Assembly (NCBI RefSeq): GCF_000383675.1
Contig: NZ_KB911824.1
Location: forward strand, 248,001-312,000
Reading direction: 5' to 3'
Source of the DNA: Terracoccus sp. 273MFTsu3.1
Lineage (GTDB): Bacteria; Actinomycetota; Actinomycetes; Actinomycetales; Dermatophilaceae
DNA: 64,000 nucleotides
The translations under genes were made by a program, and so were the position numbers. How positions within the stretch are numbered: position 1 is the stretch's first letter; every line of letters begins with the position of its first letter. This document shows, piece by piece, positions 8,506-16,896 of the stretch. The notes beneath the pieces are model-generated. The model saw nothing but the letters and a program-made list of their open reading frames with translations. It was not told the DNA's origin and made no database searches.

Positions 8506-10164
8506 ATGGCACAGGGGGAGGGCGCGCGGTTCACGCACGAGTCGGAGCGTCTTGTCTGGGAGCGGCTGGCGCGTGGCGTCGCGGAGGGCACGGTGCTGCT
8601 GCCCAACATCCGTCTCACCTCACAGCGCAAGGACCACGAGCTCGACGTCGTCGTCCTCATGCCCGGCGTGGGCGTCGTCGTCGTCGAGGTCAAGGGCGGC
8701 AGCGTCTCCGTGGACGCGCAGGGCCACTGGTGGTCCGGTGGCGGTGCGCGCCGGAGCCGGGTGCGCCCCGTCGAGCAGTGCCGCGACGGCAAGTACGCCC
8801 TGCGCGACTTCGTGGAGGCCGACCCCCGCTGGAAGAACCACCGGAGCCGGGTCCGGTTCGGCCACGCGGTCGTCGTCCCGTTCACCGACGTCCCGGACGA
8901 CTTCGCCACCCCGGACTGCCCCCGCTGGATGATCAGTGGCCGCGGAGACCTCGACGACCTCGCTGGCCGGGTCCACGACGTCGCGGCCCTGCAGGAGAAC
9001 GACCAGCGCGTCCCTACTGCTGAGGACGTCGAGCTGATCGTCGAGATCCTCACGGGCAGAGGCTTCCCCGTACCCGACATCGCCGCCGACGCGGACGAGC
9101 GGGAGGCCACGGCGGACCGGCTGACCCAGGAGCAGGCGGCTCTGCTCCAGGTCACACGGCTCATCAGGCGGATGGAGATCCGGGGTGGTGCCGGCAGCGG
9201 CAAGACGATCCTGGCCCTCACCCAGGCCAAGGACCTCACCCGCGGCCAGGGCGACCGCAAGGCGCAGCGAGTGGCGCTCGTCTGCTACTCGATCGGCCTC
9301 TCGCAGTACTTCAAACGGCAGCTCGCCGGAGTGCCGCGGCACCATCGGCCGGCCTTCGTCGGTTCCTTCGAGGACCTCGCCAACGAGTGGGGGATCGACA
9401 CCGCGTCGCACGACCGCAACGACGCCGCCTTCTGGGAGCGCGACCTGGCAGCCCGGATGACCGAGATAGCCGCGGCCCTGCCCGACGGCAAGAAGTTCGA
9501 CGCCGTCATCGTCGACGAGGCCCAGGACTTCGCCGACCACTGGTGGTACCCCCTCATGAAGGCGCTGCGCGACGAGGACGAGGGCGGTCTCTACGTCTAC
9601 TCCGACGAGAACCAGCGGATCTTCGCCCGCTTCGGCCAGCCCCCGGTGCCCCTCGTCCCACTCGTCCTCGACCACAACCTTCGCAACACGCAGCAGATCG
9701 CCCGGACCTTCGGGCCCCTCGCACCGATGCGGATGCACCTGCGTGGAGGCGTCGGCGCCGACGTCCGCTTCGTCGCCTGTCCTCCGGACGAGGCGATCGG
9801 GAGCGCCGACGACCAGGTCGACCTGCTCCTCGAGCAGGGCTGGCGGCCGCAGCACGTCGCGCTGCTGACGATGGGGTCGCGGCACCCGGCACAGGTCGAG
9901 CGTCAGGAGGTGGACGGTCAGGTCGGCTACTGGCGGTCCTTCTGGGACGACGACGACGTCTTCTACGGCCACGTCCTCGGCTGCAAGGGACTCGAACGCC
10001 GCGCGGTCGTCCTCTGCGTCAACGCGACGAAGACCGAGCGTGCCCGCGAGATGCTCTACGTGGGCATGTCGCGCGCCACCGACGAGCTCGTCGTCGTGGG
10101 GGACCCGGACTTCATCCGCGAGATCGGTGGCGCCCAGGTGGCTCACCGGCTCGGCATCGGGTGA
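8506..10164 (+). CDS. NERD nuclease-related domain fused to UvrD-like helicase
   Basis: A 552-residue fusion. Residues about 10-115 form a NERD domain (RFTHESERLVWERL, then HELDVVVLMPGVGVVVVEVKGG), a restriction-endonuclease-like fold in which the D and ExK residues are present. Residues about 210-550 form an SF1 ATPase/helicase core with Walker A GGAGSGKT at 227-234, VDEAQDF near 336-342, LRNTQQIARTF, and the C-terminal MSRATDELVVVGD motif. The likely role is DNA or RNA processing in repair or defence; no partner is encoded beside it, so function is inferred from domains only. Start ATG 8506 is fixed by the leaderless promoter; a frame extending to 8347 is only read-through. Confidence 0.88.
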   Translation: MAQGEGARFTHESERLVWERLARGVAEGTVLLPNIRLTSQRKDHELDVVVLMPGVGVVVVEVKGGSVSVDAQGHWWSGGGARRSRVRPVEQCRDGKYALRDFVEADPRWKNHRSRVRFGHAVVVPFTDVPDDFATPDCPRWMISGRGDLDDLAGRVHDVAALQENDQRVPTAEDVELIVEILTGRGFPVPDIAADADEREATADRLTQEQAALLQVTRLIRRMEIRGGAGSGKTILALTQAKDLTRGQGDRKAQRVALVCYSIGLSQYFKRQLAGVPRHHRPAFVGSFEDLANEWGIDTASHDRNDAAFWERDLAARMTEIAAALPDGKKFDAVIVDEAQDFADHWWYPLMKALRDEDEGGLYVYSDENQRIFARFGQPPVPLVPLVLDHNLRNTQQIARTFGPLAPMRMHLRGGVGADVRFVACPPDEAIGSADDQVDLLLEQGWRPQHVALLTMGSRHPAQVERQEVDGQVGYWRSFWDDDDVFYGHVLGCKGLERRAVVLCVNATKTERAREMLYVGMSRATDELVVVGDPDFIREIGGAQVAHRLGIG

Positions 10165-10230
10165 CGCCCGGCACGGGTGGCTGGGGACAACGTCGGCGCG
10201 CCTCCGCGGGTGCGGGTGACGATGGCGGGC

Positions 10231-10659
10231 ATGACCTTCGAAGACCTGCCCCATCGGGCGAGCGAGATCCCGCTGACCAACCGTCGCGTCGCCGCGGACG
10301 TCATCGACCTCATCATCGGCGACACCGACCGCGCCAGCGGATGTGTCGCCCTGATGATCTGCGACTCCGAGGACCGGGGCATCCAACCGATCCTGCTGCA
10401 CGACGTGCTGCCGGACGCCACGGCCGGCGGCCTGGCCCAGCTGCTCGGGATGCTCCTCCCGCTCGTGGCCGACAACGGCGGGTCCGTCCTCATCGGTCGG
10501 GGCCGACCGCGGGGAACGGCGCCCGACGACGTCGACCGGGCCTGGCACCAGCTGGCGATCGACCGGTGCGCCGAGCACGACGTCGACCTGCTCGGCTTCT
10601 ACATTGCCACGCGTGACGGGGTCTTCCGGCTGCCCGAGCCGCTCACCGCCGCGTCGTGA
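10231..10659 (+). CDS. Small conserved orphan protein (paralogue of 31014-31448)
   Basis: A 142-residue protein starting MTFEDLPHRASEIPLT. I do not recognise the family. It shares its layout with the protein at 31014-31448: M-x-F-(E/D)-(D/E)-LP at the N-terminus, a Pro-(I/L)-Thr seven residues on, (I/V)DLI(I/V), then a C-terminal IxRxRPxx-TPxxxD segment and a final AxxDxV/A stretch. It appears globular and cytoplasmic with no signal or membrane segment. ATG 10231 is chosen by alignment to the paralogue and by GACGAT seven bases upstream; ATGs at 10177 and 10222 are in frame. It follows the NERD-helicase by 66 bases and is followed by a tandem-repeat array. Confidence 0.7.
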   Translation: MTFEDLPHRASEIPLTNRRVAADVIDLIIGDTDRASGCVALMICDSEDRGIQPILLHDVLPDATAGGLAQLLGMLLPLVADNGGSVLIGRGRPRGTAPDDVDRAWHQLAIDRCAEHDVDLLGFYIATRDGVFRLPEPLTAAS

Positions 10660-10675
10660 GGGTGCCAGGCAGGGC

Positions 10676-10812
10676 ACCACCGCACGTTCAGATGATCACG
10701 CGTTCAGAATCTCCGCACGTTCGGGACCCGACCGTTCGGGATCACCACACGTTCAGGATCACCGCACGTTCTGGATCACCGCACGTTCTGGATCACCGCA
10801 CGTTCAGAAGGG
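10676..10812. repeat. 17-bp tandem repeat array, eight degenerate units
   Basis: Units of about 17 bases with consensus ATCACCGCACGTTCNGG. Units at 10741-10757, 10758-10774 and 10775-10791 are nearly identical; flanking copies are shorter or diverged. The last copy contains the stop codon of the HNH gene (10804-10806). There are no unique spacers, so it is not a CRISPR array. It could be slippage-generated, a protein-binding array or a mobile-element edge. Confidence 0.85.
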
Positions 10813-12441
10813 TGGCTGCTCGAGGTCGGTCGAGCGATGCCTGATCGCGAGATCTCGGGCTGACGGCGGGAGCGACGTGTCTCGGACGCTGTCGAGCCAG
10901 TCCTTCGGGTAGGTGTCGTAGATGCGACCGGCCTTGGTGCGCCATCGAACCCGGTCGCCGTCACGGCGCACGAGCCAGTGGCCGTTGGTGTGCAGGTTGT
11001 GGTGCGGCCGGTGCTTGCTCGTGAGGTTCGTGACCTCGGTCGGCCCGTGCGGCCACGGTATGTCGTGGTCGAGGTCGCACCGTGCGGCAGGCACGGTGCA
11101 CCCCGGCGCCCGGCACGTCCCGTCGACGGCCTCGACGTGTGCTCGCATCGCCGGCGTCGGACGATAGGCGTGCGTCTCGAGGTGAGCGGCGGCGCCGCTG
11201 TCGGCGTCGACGGCCAGGCGGCGCCACGTCGAGCCGTCGTTGAGCATGATCCGGCGGGCGTGCTCGGCCGTCACCCAGCCGTGGCCCGGGACCTCGCACG
11301 GGGCATCCGTGAGTCCGACCGCCGTCGTGAACGGGACCACCAGGGTCACGGTCGCTGCGGGCCGTCGACCCAGACGCCGGAACCACTCATCGCCGGCACG
11401 GCCCACGTCGTCACCGGCGGCGGCCGAACTGGACGCCGACGGATCGGTGCCGACGCGGGCGGGCCAGCCGAACATCAGGGTGTCGGTGATGACGTCGGCA
11501 CGCAGTGAGTCGAGATCGCGCGGGTCGCCCTGGGCCCGAGCGGCCCGAGCGACGGCGTCCGCTCGCTCCATCGCGGCGATGATCTTGTCGGCGTCGTTGA
11601 CGACGGTGAGCACGCCGAGGCCCTCGTGGTCGATCTGCGCGTGGGCGCCGCGACGCCGTCGGGCTGCACGTCGCCGTGCGGCCGCGTCGCGGTCGGCGGC
11701 GAGGCAGGCGCGCGTGAGGCGCTGGCGGAAGAGGCTGGGTGAGGGCGGAGCGCCGTCCTTCGACCGGAGCACGGAGTCGACGATGCCGGGCCCGCAGTCC
11801 GACGGCAGCGCGGCGATCTCGCCCTGGATCGTGCACGCACGGTAGACCGTGACCGCGCCCTGCTGCAGGCGACCGCGGAGCGCGGCGGCTCCCGGTGTGC
11901 GCGCGGTCGCGAGGTCGAGTCGAGAGCTCACCTCGTGGGTGCCGAGGCCGGTGGCGGTGGACACCTCCATCGCGGTCAGCTGGGCGGCATCGATCCAGCC
12001 CGCAGGGCGAGGGCGGCCGAGGTCGGCGAAGCGCGCCAGCTCACCTGCCTCGATGGTCGAGCGAAGCCGTGCCAGGGCCTCCAGCGCGACGGCGTCGAGG
12101 ATCGCCTTGCAGCGCTCGACGGACTCGACGACCCTCAGGTCGGCGTCGGCCATCGCCTCGAGCTCGGTCCGTGCCTCGTCGGGCTGCGCTGCCAGGAGGT
12201 CGTCCGCCGCCGCCTCGACCAGCTCGCTCACGAGTGTCGGCAGCACGTGGGTGAGCACCGCCTCGGCCAGGTGGTGGCGGAGCGTGCGCTCGAGAAGTGG
12301 CAGGTCACCCTGCCGGACGGGGACGCGGAGCTCGGCGCGCGACCGGTAGAGGTCGGCGAGGTGGTCGAGGTCGACGACGGCATCGGCGTCCTCGACAGCA
12401 GCGGGCCAGGAGTGGCTCCCCACTGCCATCGCCCTGTCCAT
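10804..12441 (-). CDS. DUF222 / 13E12-repeat family HNH endonuclease
   Basis: A 545-residue protein of the actinobacterial DUF222-HNH family (REP13E12 in Mycobacterium). The N-terminal two thirds is the helical DUF222 region. The HNH nuclease lies near the C-terminus: CRAPGC, then CDLDHDIPWPHGPT and HRPHHNLHT, giving the Cys pair, DH, N and H metal ligands. Members are commonly repeated in genomes and suspected to be mobile, but their target is unknown. The upstream LexA box overlaps the promoter, so the gene should be DNA-damage induced, as reported for M. tuberculosis 13E12 genes. Start ATG 12441 lies five bases after TCTAAT; ATG 12429 is an alternative. A 17-bp tandem array covers its stop. 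Confidence 0.9.
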   Translation of the reverse strand: MDRAMAVGSHSWPAAVEDADAVVDLDHLADLYRSRAELRVPVRQGDLPLLERTLRHHLAEAVLTHVLPTLVSELVEAAADDLLAAQPDEARTELEAMADADLRVVESVERCKAILDAVALEALARLRSTIEAGELARFADLGRPRPAGWIDAAQLTAMEVSTATGLGTHEVSSRLDLATARTPGAAALRGRLQQGAVTVYRACTIQGEIAALPSDCGPGIVDSVLRSKDGAPPSPSLFRQRLTRACLAADRDAAARRRAARRRRGAHAQIDHEGLGVLTVVNDADKIIAAMERADAVARAARAQGDPRDLDSLRADVITDTLMFGWPARVGTDPSASSSAAAGDDVGRAGDEWFRRLGRRPAATVTLVVPFTTAVGLTDAPCEVPGHGWVTAEHARRIMLNDGSTWRRLAVDADSGAAAHLETHAYRPTPAMRAHVEAVDGTCRAPGCTVPAARCDLDHDIPWPHGPTEVTNLTSKHRPHHNLHTNGHWLVRRDGDRVRWRTKAGRIYDTYPKDWLDSVRDTSLPPSARDLAIRHRSTDLEQPPF

Positions 12442-12446
12442 GCTCC

Positions 12447-12452
12447 ATTAGA
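12447..12452 (-). promoter_or_regulatory. -10 box of the HNH gene
   Basis: TCTAAT on the minus strand, five bases from the ATG at 12441 and overlapping the LexA box, so repressor binding would block transcription directly. Confidence 0.45.
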
Positions 12453-12464
12453 ACAAACGTTCGA
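12449..12464 (-). promoter_or_regulatory. LexA SOS box
   Basis: TAGAAC-AAAC-GTTCGA matches the actinobacterial SOS box TCGAAC-N4-GTTCGA at 11 of 12 fixed positions. It overlaps the -10 box of the DUF222-HNH gene. Confidence 0.8.
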
Positions 12465-12610
12465 ACGATGGTCAAGACGCCTCACGGACCAGTTGCTCTG
12501 TGCGGCAGTCCGATCGGTTTCTGAGATCATCGCCGACCTTGTGCGGACCGGTCGTGCCAAGCGTCGGCCGAACCTTGCGCGCTGCCCGTGTCGCGGAGGA
12601 CCGTGCGGGG

Positions 12611-14029
12611 ATGGACGTCGACCTGGACCAGCTCTACGCTCGCGCGGCTGCCGAAGGTGCTCGACACCGCGCCACCGTCGCAGACCGGCCGGTGGCGGCA
12701 TCACCCGACCGTGCGGCAATGGCGGCCGCGTTCGGCGGGCCACTACCCGCGACGCGGACCGACCCCAGCGTCGTCGTCGACGATCTGATCACCGCCGCGC
12801 GCCCCGGTCTCGTCGGCACCGTCGGTCCGCGCTTCTTCGGCTTCGTCATCGGGGGAGCCTCACCGGCAGCCACGGCCGCCGACCTGCTCGCCGCCGGCTG
12901 GGACCAGTGCGCCTACAACGAGGTCCTCTCACCGGCCGCGGCGGCCGCCGAACGGGCGGCCGGAGGCTGGGCGAAGCACCTGCTGGGCCTGCCCGAGGCC
13001 GCTTCGGTCGGCTTCGTCACCGGCGCTCAGGCCGCGAACACCGTGGGCCTCGCCGTCGGACGGCAGCGCGTGCTCGCGGACGTCGGGTGGGACGTCGCGC
13101 GGGACGGTCTCTTCGGCGCTCCCCGGATCGCTGTGGTCGCGAGCGAGGAGCGGCACGCCACGATCGACCGGGCCGCTCGGCTGCTCGGGTTCGGCACGGG
13201 CAGCATCGAGCCCGTGGCCGCCACCCCGCAGGGCGCCATCGACGTCGGCCATCTCCGAACCACCCTCGAGTCCGTCGGCGAACGGCCGGTCATCGTGTGC
13301 CTTCAGGCTGGCAACGTCAACACCGGGGCGTGCGACGACCTCAGGGCCGCGACGACGGTGGCGCACGAGCACGGCGCGTGGGTCCACGTCGACGGTGCCT
13401 TCGGACTCTGGGCGGCCGCCAGCCCCCGGACCGCTCATCTCGTCGACGGGGTCGAGCTGGCCGACTCGTGGGGCACGGACGCCCACAAGTGGCTCAATGT
13501 CCCCTATGACTGCGGACTCGCCTTCTGTGCCGACGCGGACCTGCACGCGGCAACGATGTCGTACGCGGCGGCATACCTCACCGGGTCGGGCTCGGGGGCC
13601 GACCACGTCCTCGGCGACCTGACGCCCGAGTCCTCCAGGCGGGCAAGGGGTTTCGCGGTCTGGGCCGCCCTGCGCGAGCTCGGCACCGAGGGTGTGGCCG
13701 AGCTCGTCGACCGGTCCTGCGCCCTGGCGACGCGCATGGCCGAGCGTCTCGCAGCCGGCGGTGCCACCGTCCACAACGCCGTCGTGCTCAACCAGGTCCT
13801 CGTCAGCATCGGCGATCCCGGACGCACGGACGCCATCGTCGAGGCCGTCCAGCGCGACGGCACGTGCTGGGTCGGTGCGACGACGTGGCACGGCCAGCGA
13901 CTCATCCGCGTCTCGGTGTCCAACGCCACGACCGGCGAGCACGACGTCGACATCTCGGCCGATGCCATCCTGCGTGTCGCGGGAGCCGTGTCCTCAGCGG
14001 ACGTCCAGCAGAATCCCAGCCCTTCCTGA
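12611..14029 (+). CDS. Group II pyridoxal-dependent decarboxylase-like enzyme
   Basis: A 472-residue PLP enzyme of the aromatic-L-amino-acid/glutamate decarboxylase family. The Schiff-base lysine is Lys293 in TDAHKWLNVPYDCG, and the cofactor-binding region VHVDGAFGLWA is present about 30 residues before it. An N-terminal helical arm (RAAAEGARH) and the EVLSPAAAAAERAAGGW region fit the decarboxylase fold. The amino-acid substrate cannot be told; an aspartate aminotransferase-fold lyase of another specificity is possible. ATG 12611 has GGAGGA about ten bases upstream; a frame open to 12500 runs into the intergenic region. It is divergent from the SOS-controlled HNH gene. Confidence 0.85.
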   Translation: MDVDLDQLYARAAAEGARHRATVADRPVAASPDRAAMAAAFGGPLPATRTDPSVVVDDLITAARPGLVGTVGPRFFGFVIGGASPAATAADLLAAGWDQCAYNEVLSPAAAAAERAAGGWAKHLLGLPEAASVGFVTGAQAANTVGLAVGRQRVLADVGWDVARDGLFGAPRIAVVASEERHATIDRAARLLGFGTGSIEPVAATPQGAIDVGHLRTTLESVGERPVIVCLQAGNVNTGACDDLRAATTVAHEHGAWVHVDGAFGLWAAASPRTAHLVDGVELADSWGTDAHKWLNVPYDCGLAFCADADLHAATMSYAAAYLTGSGSGADHVLGDLTPESSRRARGFAVWAALRELGTEGVAELVDRSCALATRMAERLAAGGATVHNAVVLNQVLVSIGDPGRTDAIVEAVQRDGTCWVGATTWHGQRLIRVSVSNATTGEHDVDISADAILRVAGAVSSADVQQNPSPS

Positions 14030-14172
14030 CCGATTCTTGACCCGTGCAGCCGTAGCCGCCCGGTCCTCCGACTCGTTGAACCCGTCGAGCGAGGCCCTCG
14101 TGTCCTCTCTCGACGGTCTCCGGACCGGACGCCTCGGGGGTGTCATCCACTTCGGATCAAGGAGCTGCACCC

Positions 14173-16287
14173 ATGCTGCCGACCTTTCCCTCGCGGGGCC
14201 GCCCCCGCTCCTGCGCCGGCGCCCGGGGCAGAGCCATCCCGCTCGTCGCTGCGGCCGGCCTCGTCGCCGCCCTGGGGGTGGCCGCCCCCGCGCTGGCCGC
14301 CACACCCACCGGGGGAGCCGTCACCGACACGAGCACCAGCACCCAGTGGACCGCCGGCCCCTTCGTCGCCCCCAACGTCACCGGGACGACGGGCGACGTC
14401 ACGTGCGGGCCCGGGCTATGCGACGACTTCGCGCTGCACGTGTCGACCCCGAGCGGCTACGGGGACACCCACCAGCTCTCGGTCAAGGTGGGCTGGGCCA
14501 ACGCTGCTGCCGACTTCGACATCTACCTGCTCGACCAGAACGGCTCGGTCCTGGCGTCGTCCGCCTCGAGCGCGGACCCCGAGACCATCCTCGTGGCACC
14601 GACGAGCGGGGACTACACGGTCAGGGTCGTGCCGTATGCCCCGCTCGGTGAGTCCGTCACGGGCACAGCGACCTTGACCGATGTCCCGGCCAATCCCGCG
14701 CCGAGCACGGCCACGCCGCCGACCTACAGCCAGTACGGCGCCCCCCAATCCTTCGGCCGCGCGCACGACGCGGGCGAGCCGTCGATCGGCAGCAGCCACA
14801 AGACCGGTTCGACGTTCTACCAGGCCCTGTACGACACCTACCGGGCGACGTGGGACGACAGCGTCACCCCGTCAGCGGTGACGTGGTCCGACGTCTCCGC
14901 GAAGCCGGCCAACGGCTGTGCCACGGGCGGATCGACGTCGCTCGACCCCATCGGCTTCACCGACCGCGCGACCGGACGTGTCTTCGAGAGCCAGCTCGCC
15001 GGCAAGACCTCGCTCATGTGCTACTCCGACGACGAGGGCGCCACGTGGTCGCCCAGCCAGGGCGGCGGGCTCAACTCCGGTGTCGACCACCAGACCGTGG
15101 GTGGAGGTCCCTACTCGCCCAACGGCGTCGGAGCGCTGCCGACGTCCAGCTTCCCGAACGCCGTCTACTACTGCAGCCAGGACATCGCGGACGCCAACTG
15201 CGCGTCGAGCCATGACGGCGGTGTCACCTTCGGACCAGCCGTCCCGATGTACTCGCTCCTCGACTGTGGTGGCCTGCACGGTCACGTCAAGGTGGCCCCG
15301 GACGACGGCACGGTCTATGTGCCCAACAAGTCGTGCGGAGGCAACCAGGCGGTCGCCGTCTCCGAGGACGGCGGCACGACGTGGTCGGTCCGCAAGGACC
15401 CCGCCAGCACCGCCGGCGACTCCGACCCCAGCGTCGGCATCGGCTCCAAGGGCACGGTCTACCTGGGATACCAGGCCGCGGACGGGACCCCCCGGATGGC
15501 CGTGAGCCGCGACAAGGGCAGGACGTGGACCGACGACCAGAACGTCGGCGCAGGCCTCGGGGTGCACAACACCGTGTTCCCCGCCGTCGTGGCCGGTGAC
15601 GACGACCGCGCCTCGTTCGCGTTCATCGGCACGACCACGGCCGGGAACTACCAGGACGCCACGACCTTCAAGGGCGACTGGCACCTCTACGTCGCGACGA
15701 CCTACGACGGCGGCAAGAGCTGGGTCACCGTCGACACCACTCCCGGCGACCCCGTCCAGCGTGGCTCCATCTGCACGGGTGGCACCACCTGCGGCAACGA
15801 CCGCAACCTCCTCGACTTCATGGACGTCACCGTCGACCGAACCGGTCGGGTCGAGGTCGGTTATGCCGACGGGTGCACCGGCGCCTGCGCGCAGCCGGGC
15901 GGTGCCCAGAACTTCGACGCCTATGCGACGATCGCACGCCAGCAGTCGGGCAACACCCTGTATGCCGCCTACGACGCCCTGCCGAACGTCACCCCGACCT
16001 CTCTGTCCGTCGCGAAGGCCAGCGGCCTCTATGCCGCGTCGACGACCGTCGCCAACCCGGGTAAGGCGGTCGCCCGGGGCGTCACGACACGCCTTCTCGT
16101 CGACGGGGTCGACGTCGCCACCTCGTCGCCGGTCGACGTCCAGCCCGGCCGCTCGACGACCGTCACGTTCCCCGGCGTGCGTCTCGGCAAGGGCGCGCAC
16201 GTCGTCGCCGTCGTCGTCGACCCGGACGGACGCATCCGGGAGTCCGACGAGGCCGACAACAACCGCCAGCTGCAGGTGACGAGATGA
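14173..16287 (+). CDS. Secreted sialidase-like propeller protein with PPC-like and CARDB domains
   Basis: A 704-residue exported protein. The order is a signal peptide with a hydrophobic core (IPLVAAAGLVAALGVAAPALA), a PPC-like beta domain around residues 80-170 (DFDIYLLDQNGSVLASS), a central BNR/sialidase-like region with Asp-box-like turns (CYSDDEGATWSPSQ, VSEDGGTTWS, VSRDKGRTWTDD, TTYDGGKSWVTV), and a C-terminal CARDB adhesion-type domain ending in PDGRIRESDEADNNRQL. No catalytic sialidase residues were checked, so it is best called a secreted binding or glycan-related protein. ATG 14173 follows AAGGAG by eight bases. Its TGA overlaps the ATG of the next lipoprotein gene, so the two are translationally coupled. 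Confidence 0.8.
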   Translation: MLPTFPSRGRPRSCAGARGRAIPLVAAAGLVAALGVAAPALAATPTGGAVTDTSTSTQWTAGPFVAPNVTGTTGDVTCGPGLCDDFALHVSTPSGYGDTHQLSVKVGWANAAADFDIYLLDQNGSVLASSASSADPETILVAPTSGDYTVRVVPYAPLGESVTGTATLTDVPANPAPSTATPPTYSQYGAPQSFGRAHDAGEPSIGSSHKTGSTFYQALYDTYRATWDDSVTPSAVTWSDVSAKPANGCATGGSTSLDPIGFTDRATGRVFESQLAGKTSLMCYSDDEGATWSPSQGGGLNSGVDHQTVGGGPYSPNGVGALPTSSFPNAVYYCSQDIADANCASSHDGGVTFGPAVPMYSLLDCGGLHGHVKVAPDDGTVYVPNKSCGGNQAVAVSEDGGTTWSVRKDPASTAGDSDPSVGIGSKGTVYLGYQAADGTPRMAVSRDKGRTWTDDQNVGAGLGVHNTVFPAVVAGDDDRASFAFIGTTTAGNYQDATTFKGDWHLYVATTYDGGKSWVTVDTTPGDPVQRGSICTGGTTCGNDRNLLDFMDVTVDRTGRVEVGYADGCTGACAQPGGAQNFDAYATIARQQSGNTLYAAYDALPNVTPTSLSVAKASGLYAASTTVANPGKAVARGVTTRLLVDGVDVATSSPVDVQPGRSTTVTFPGVRLGKGAHVVAVVVDPDGRIRESDEADNNRQLQVTR

Positions 16288-16757
16288 GACGGCCCGCGCA
16301 GTGGTCGGGACCCCGCGTCGCCCTCGCCGCCGGGGTGCTCGTCACGGCGGTCGTCCTCGCCGGGTGCGAGAACGACGAGCTGGAGTCGGCCATGGCGGCC
16401 CAGTCGAGCTCGACCAGCGCAGCCCTGGTCTGTGCGAAGGACGCCAAGCCGGTGACGGTGCCGGCGTCGTTCCCTGCGAGCGCGGCCGTGCCGGAGGGGT
16501 ACGTCGTCACTGGCGTCGAGGCCCGCAGCGGTGGTCGGACGGTCGTCACCGCGGTTTCGCCCAAGCCGTTCACGCAGACGCTCGCCGACATGCAGACCGC
16601 TTACTCGACCCGTGGGTGGTCGGCGTCCGAGGGTGAGGTGGAGGAGCGGGACGCCGAGTCCAACTTCGACGGCAACGGGCTCCGCGGCCGCTGGGCCATC
16701 CGCGAGATCCCCGACTGCACCGACAACACGTCGGTGAGCGTGCTCATCGGCACCTGA
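16284..16757 (+). CDS. Putative lipoprotein
   Basis: A 157-residue exported lipoprotein: the N-terminal hydrophobic stretch ends in the lipobox VLAGC, predicting lipidation on that cysteine. The mature part is small and mixed alpha/beta (VTVPASFPASAAVPEGY, then FTQTLADMQTAYSTRGWSAS), with two further cysteines. I do not recognise a named family. The ATGA overlap with the upstream secreted CARDB protein implies co-expression and perhaps a shared extracytoplasmic role. A strong GC hairpin follows. Confidence 0.75.
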   Translation: MRRPAQWSGPRVALAAGVLVTAVVLAGCENDELESAMAAQSSSTSAALVCAKDAKPVTVPASFPASAAVPEGYVVTGVEARSGGRTVVTAVSPKPFTQTLADMQTAYSTRGWSASEGEVEERDAESNFDGNGLRGRWAIREIPDCTDNTSVSVLIGT

Positions 16758-16762
16758 CAGCT

Positions 16763-16798
16763 GGCCGGCGGCGGGATTGCCCACCCCCGTCGCCGGCC
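16763..16798 (+). terminator. GC hairpin after lipoprotein gene
   Basis: GGCCGGCGGCGGG pairs with CCCGTCGCCGGCC with a single mismatch; GACAG/CTGTC can extend the base of the stem. The extension overlaps the CRP-like site that begins at 16799. Confidence 0.65.
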
Positions 16799-16814
16799 TG
16801 TCTGAGCAGTCACA
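16799..16814 (+). promoter_or_regulatory. CRP/FNR-family-like operator upstream of USP gene
   Basis: TGTCT-GAGCAG-TCACA agrees with TGTGA-N6-TCACA at 8 of 10 fixed positions. A near-copy lies at 24794-24809, also upstream of a USP gene and also exactly 28 bases before a GACGAT element. Confidence 0.55.
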
Positions 16815-16842
16815 ACTCTCTGCCGACGCGCGCCCGACGCGG

Positions 16843-16848
16843 GACGAT
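16843..16848 (+). promoter_or_regulatory. Conserved GACGAT element (probable -10) of USP gene
   Basis: GACGAT in the context CGGGACGATGG. The same words occur at the same distance from the operator in the second USP promoter (24838-24843). Confidence 0.45.
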
Positions 16849-16896
16849 GGGAGTGGCCGGAGCATGCGGCCCCGACCGCCGTGGAAGGGGAGAGCG

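Noticed and set aside
10676-10812. Tandem array considered as a CRISPR
   Set aside because: Units are 17 bases, directly adjacent, with no spacers and no cas genes nearby.
12459-12466. tRNA T-loop-like GTTCGA string
   Set aside because: It is part of the LexA box; no cloverleaf arms surround it. No other tRNA was seen.
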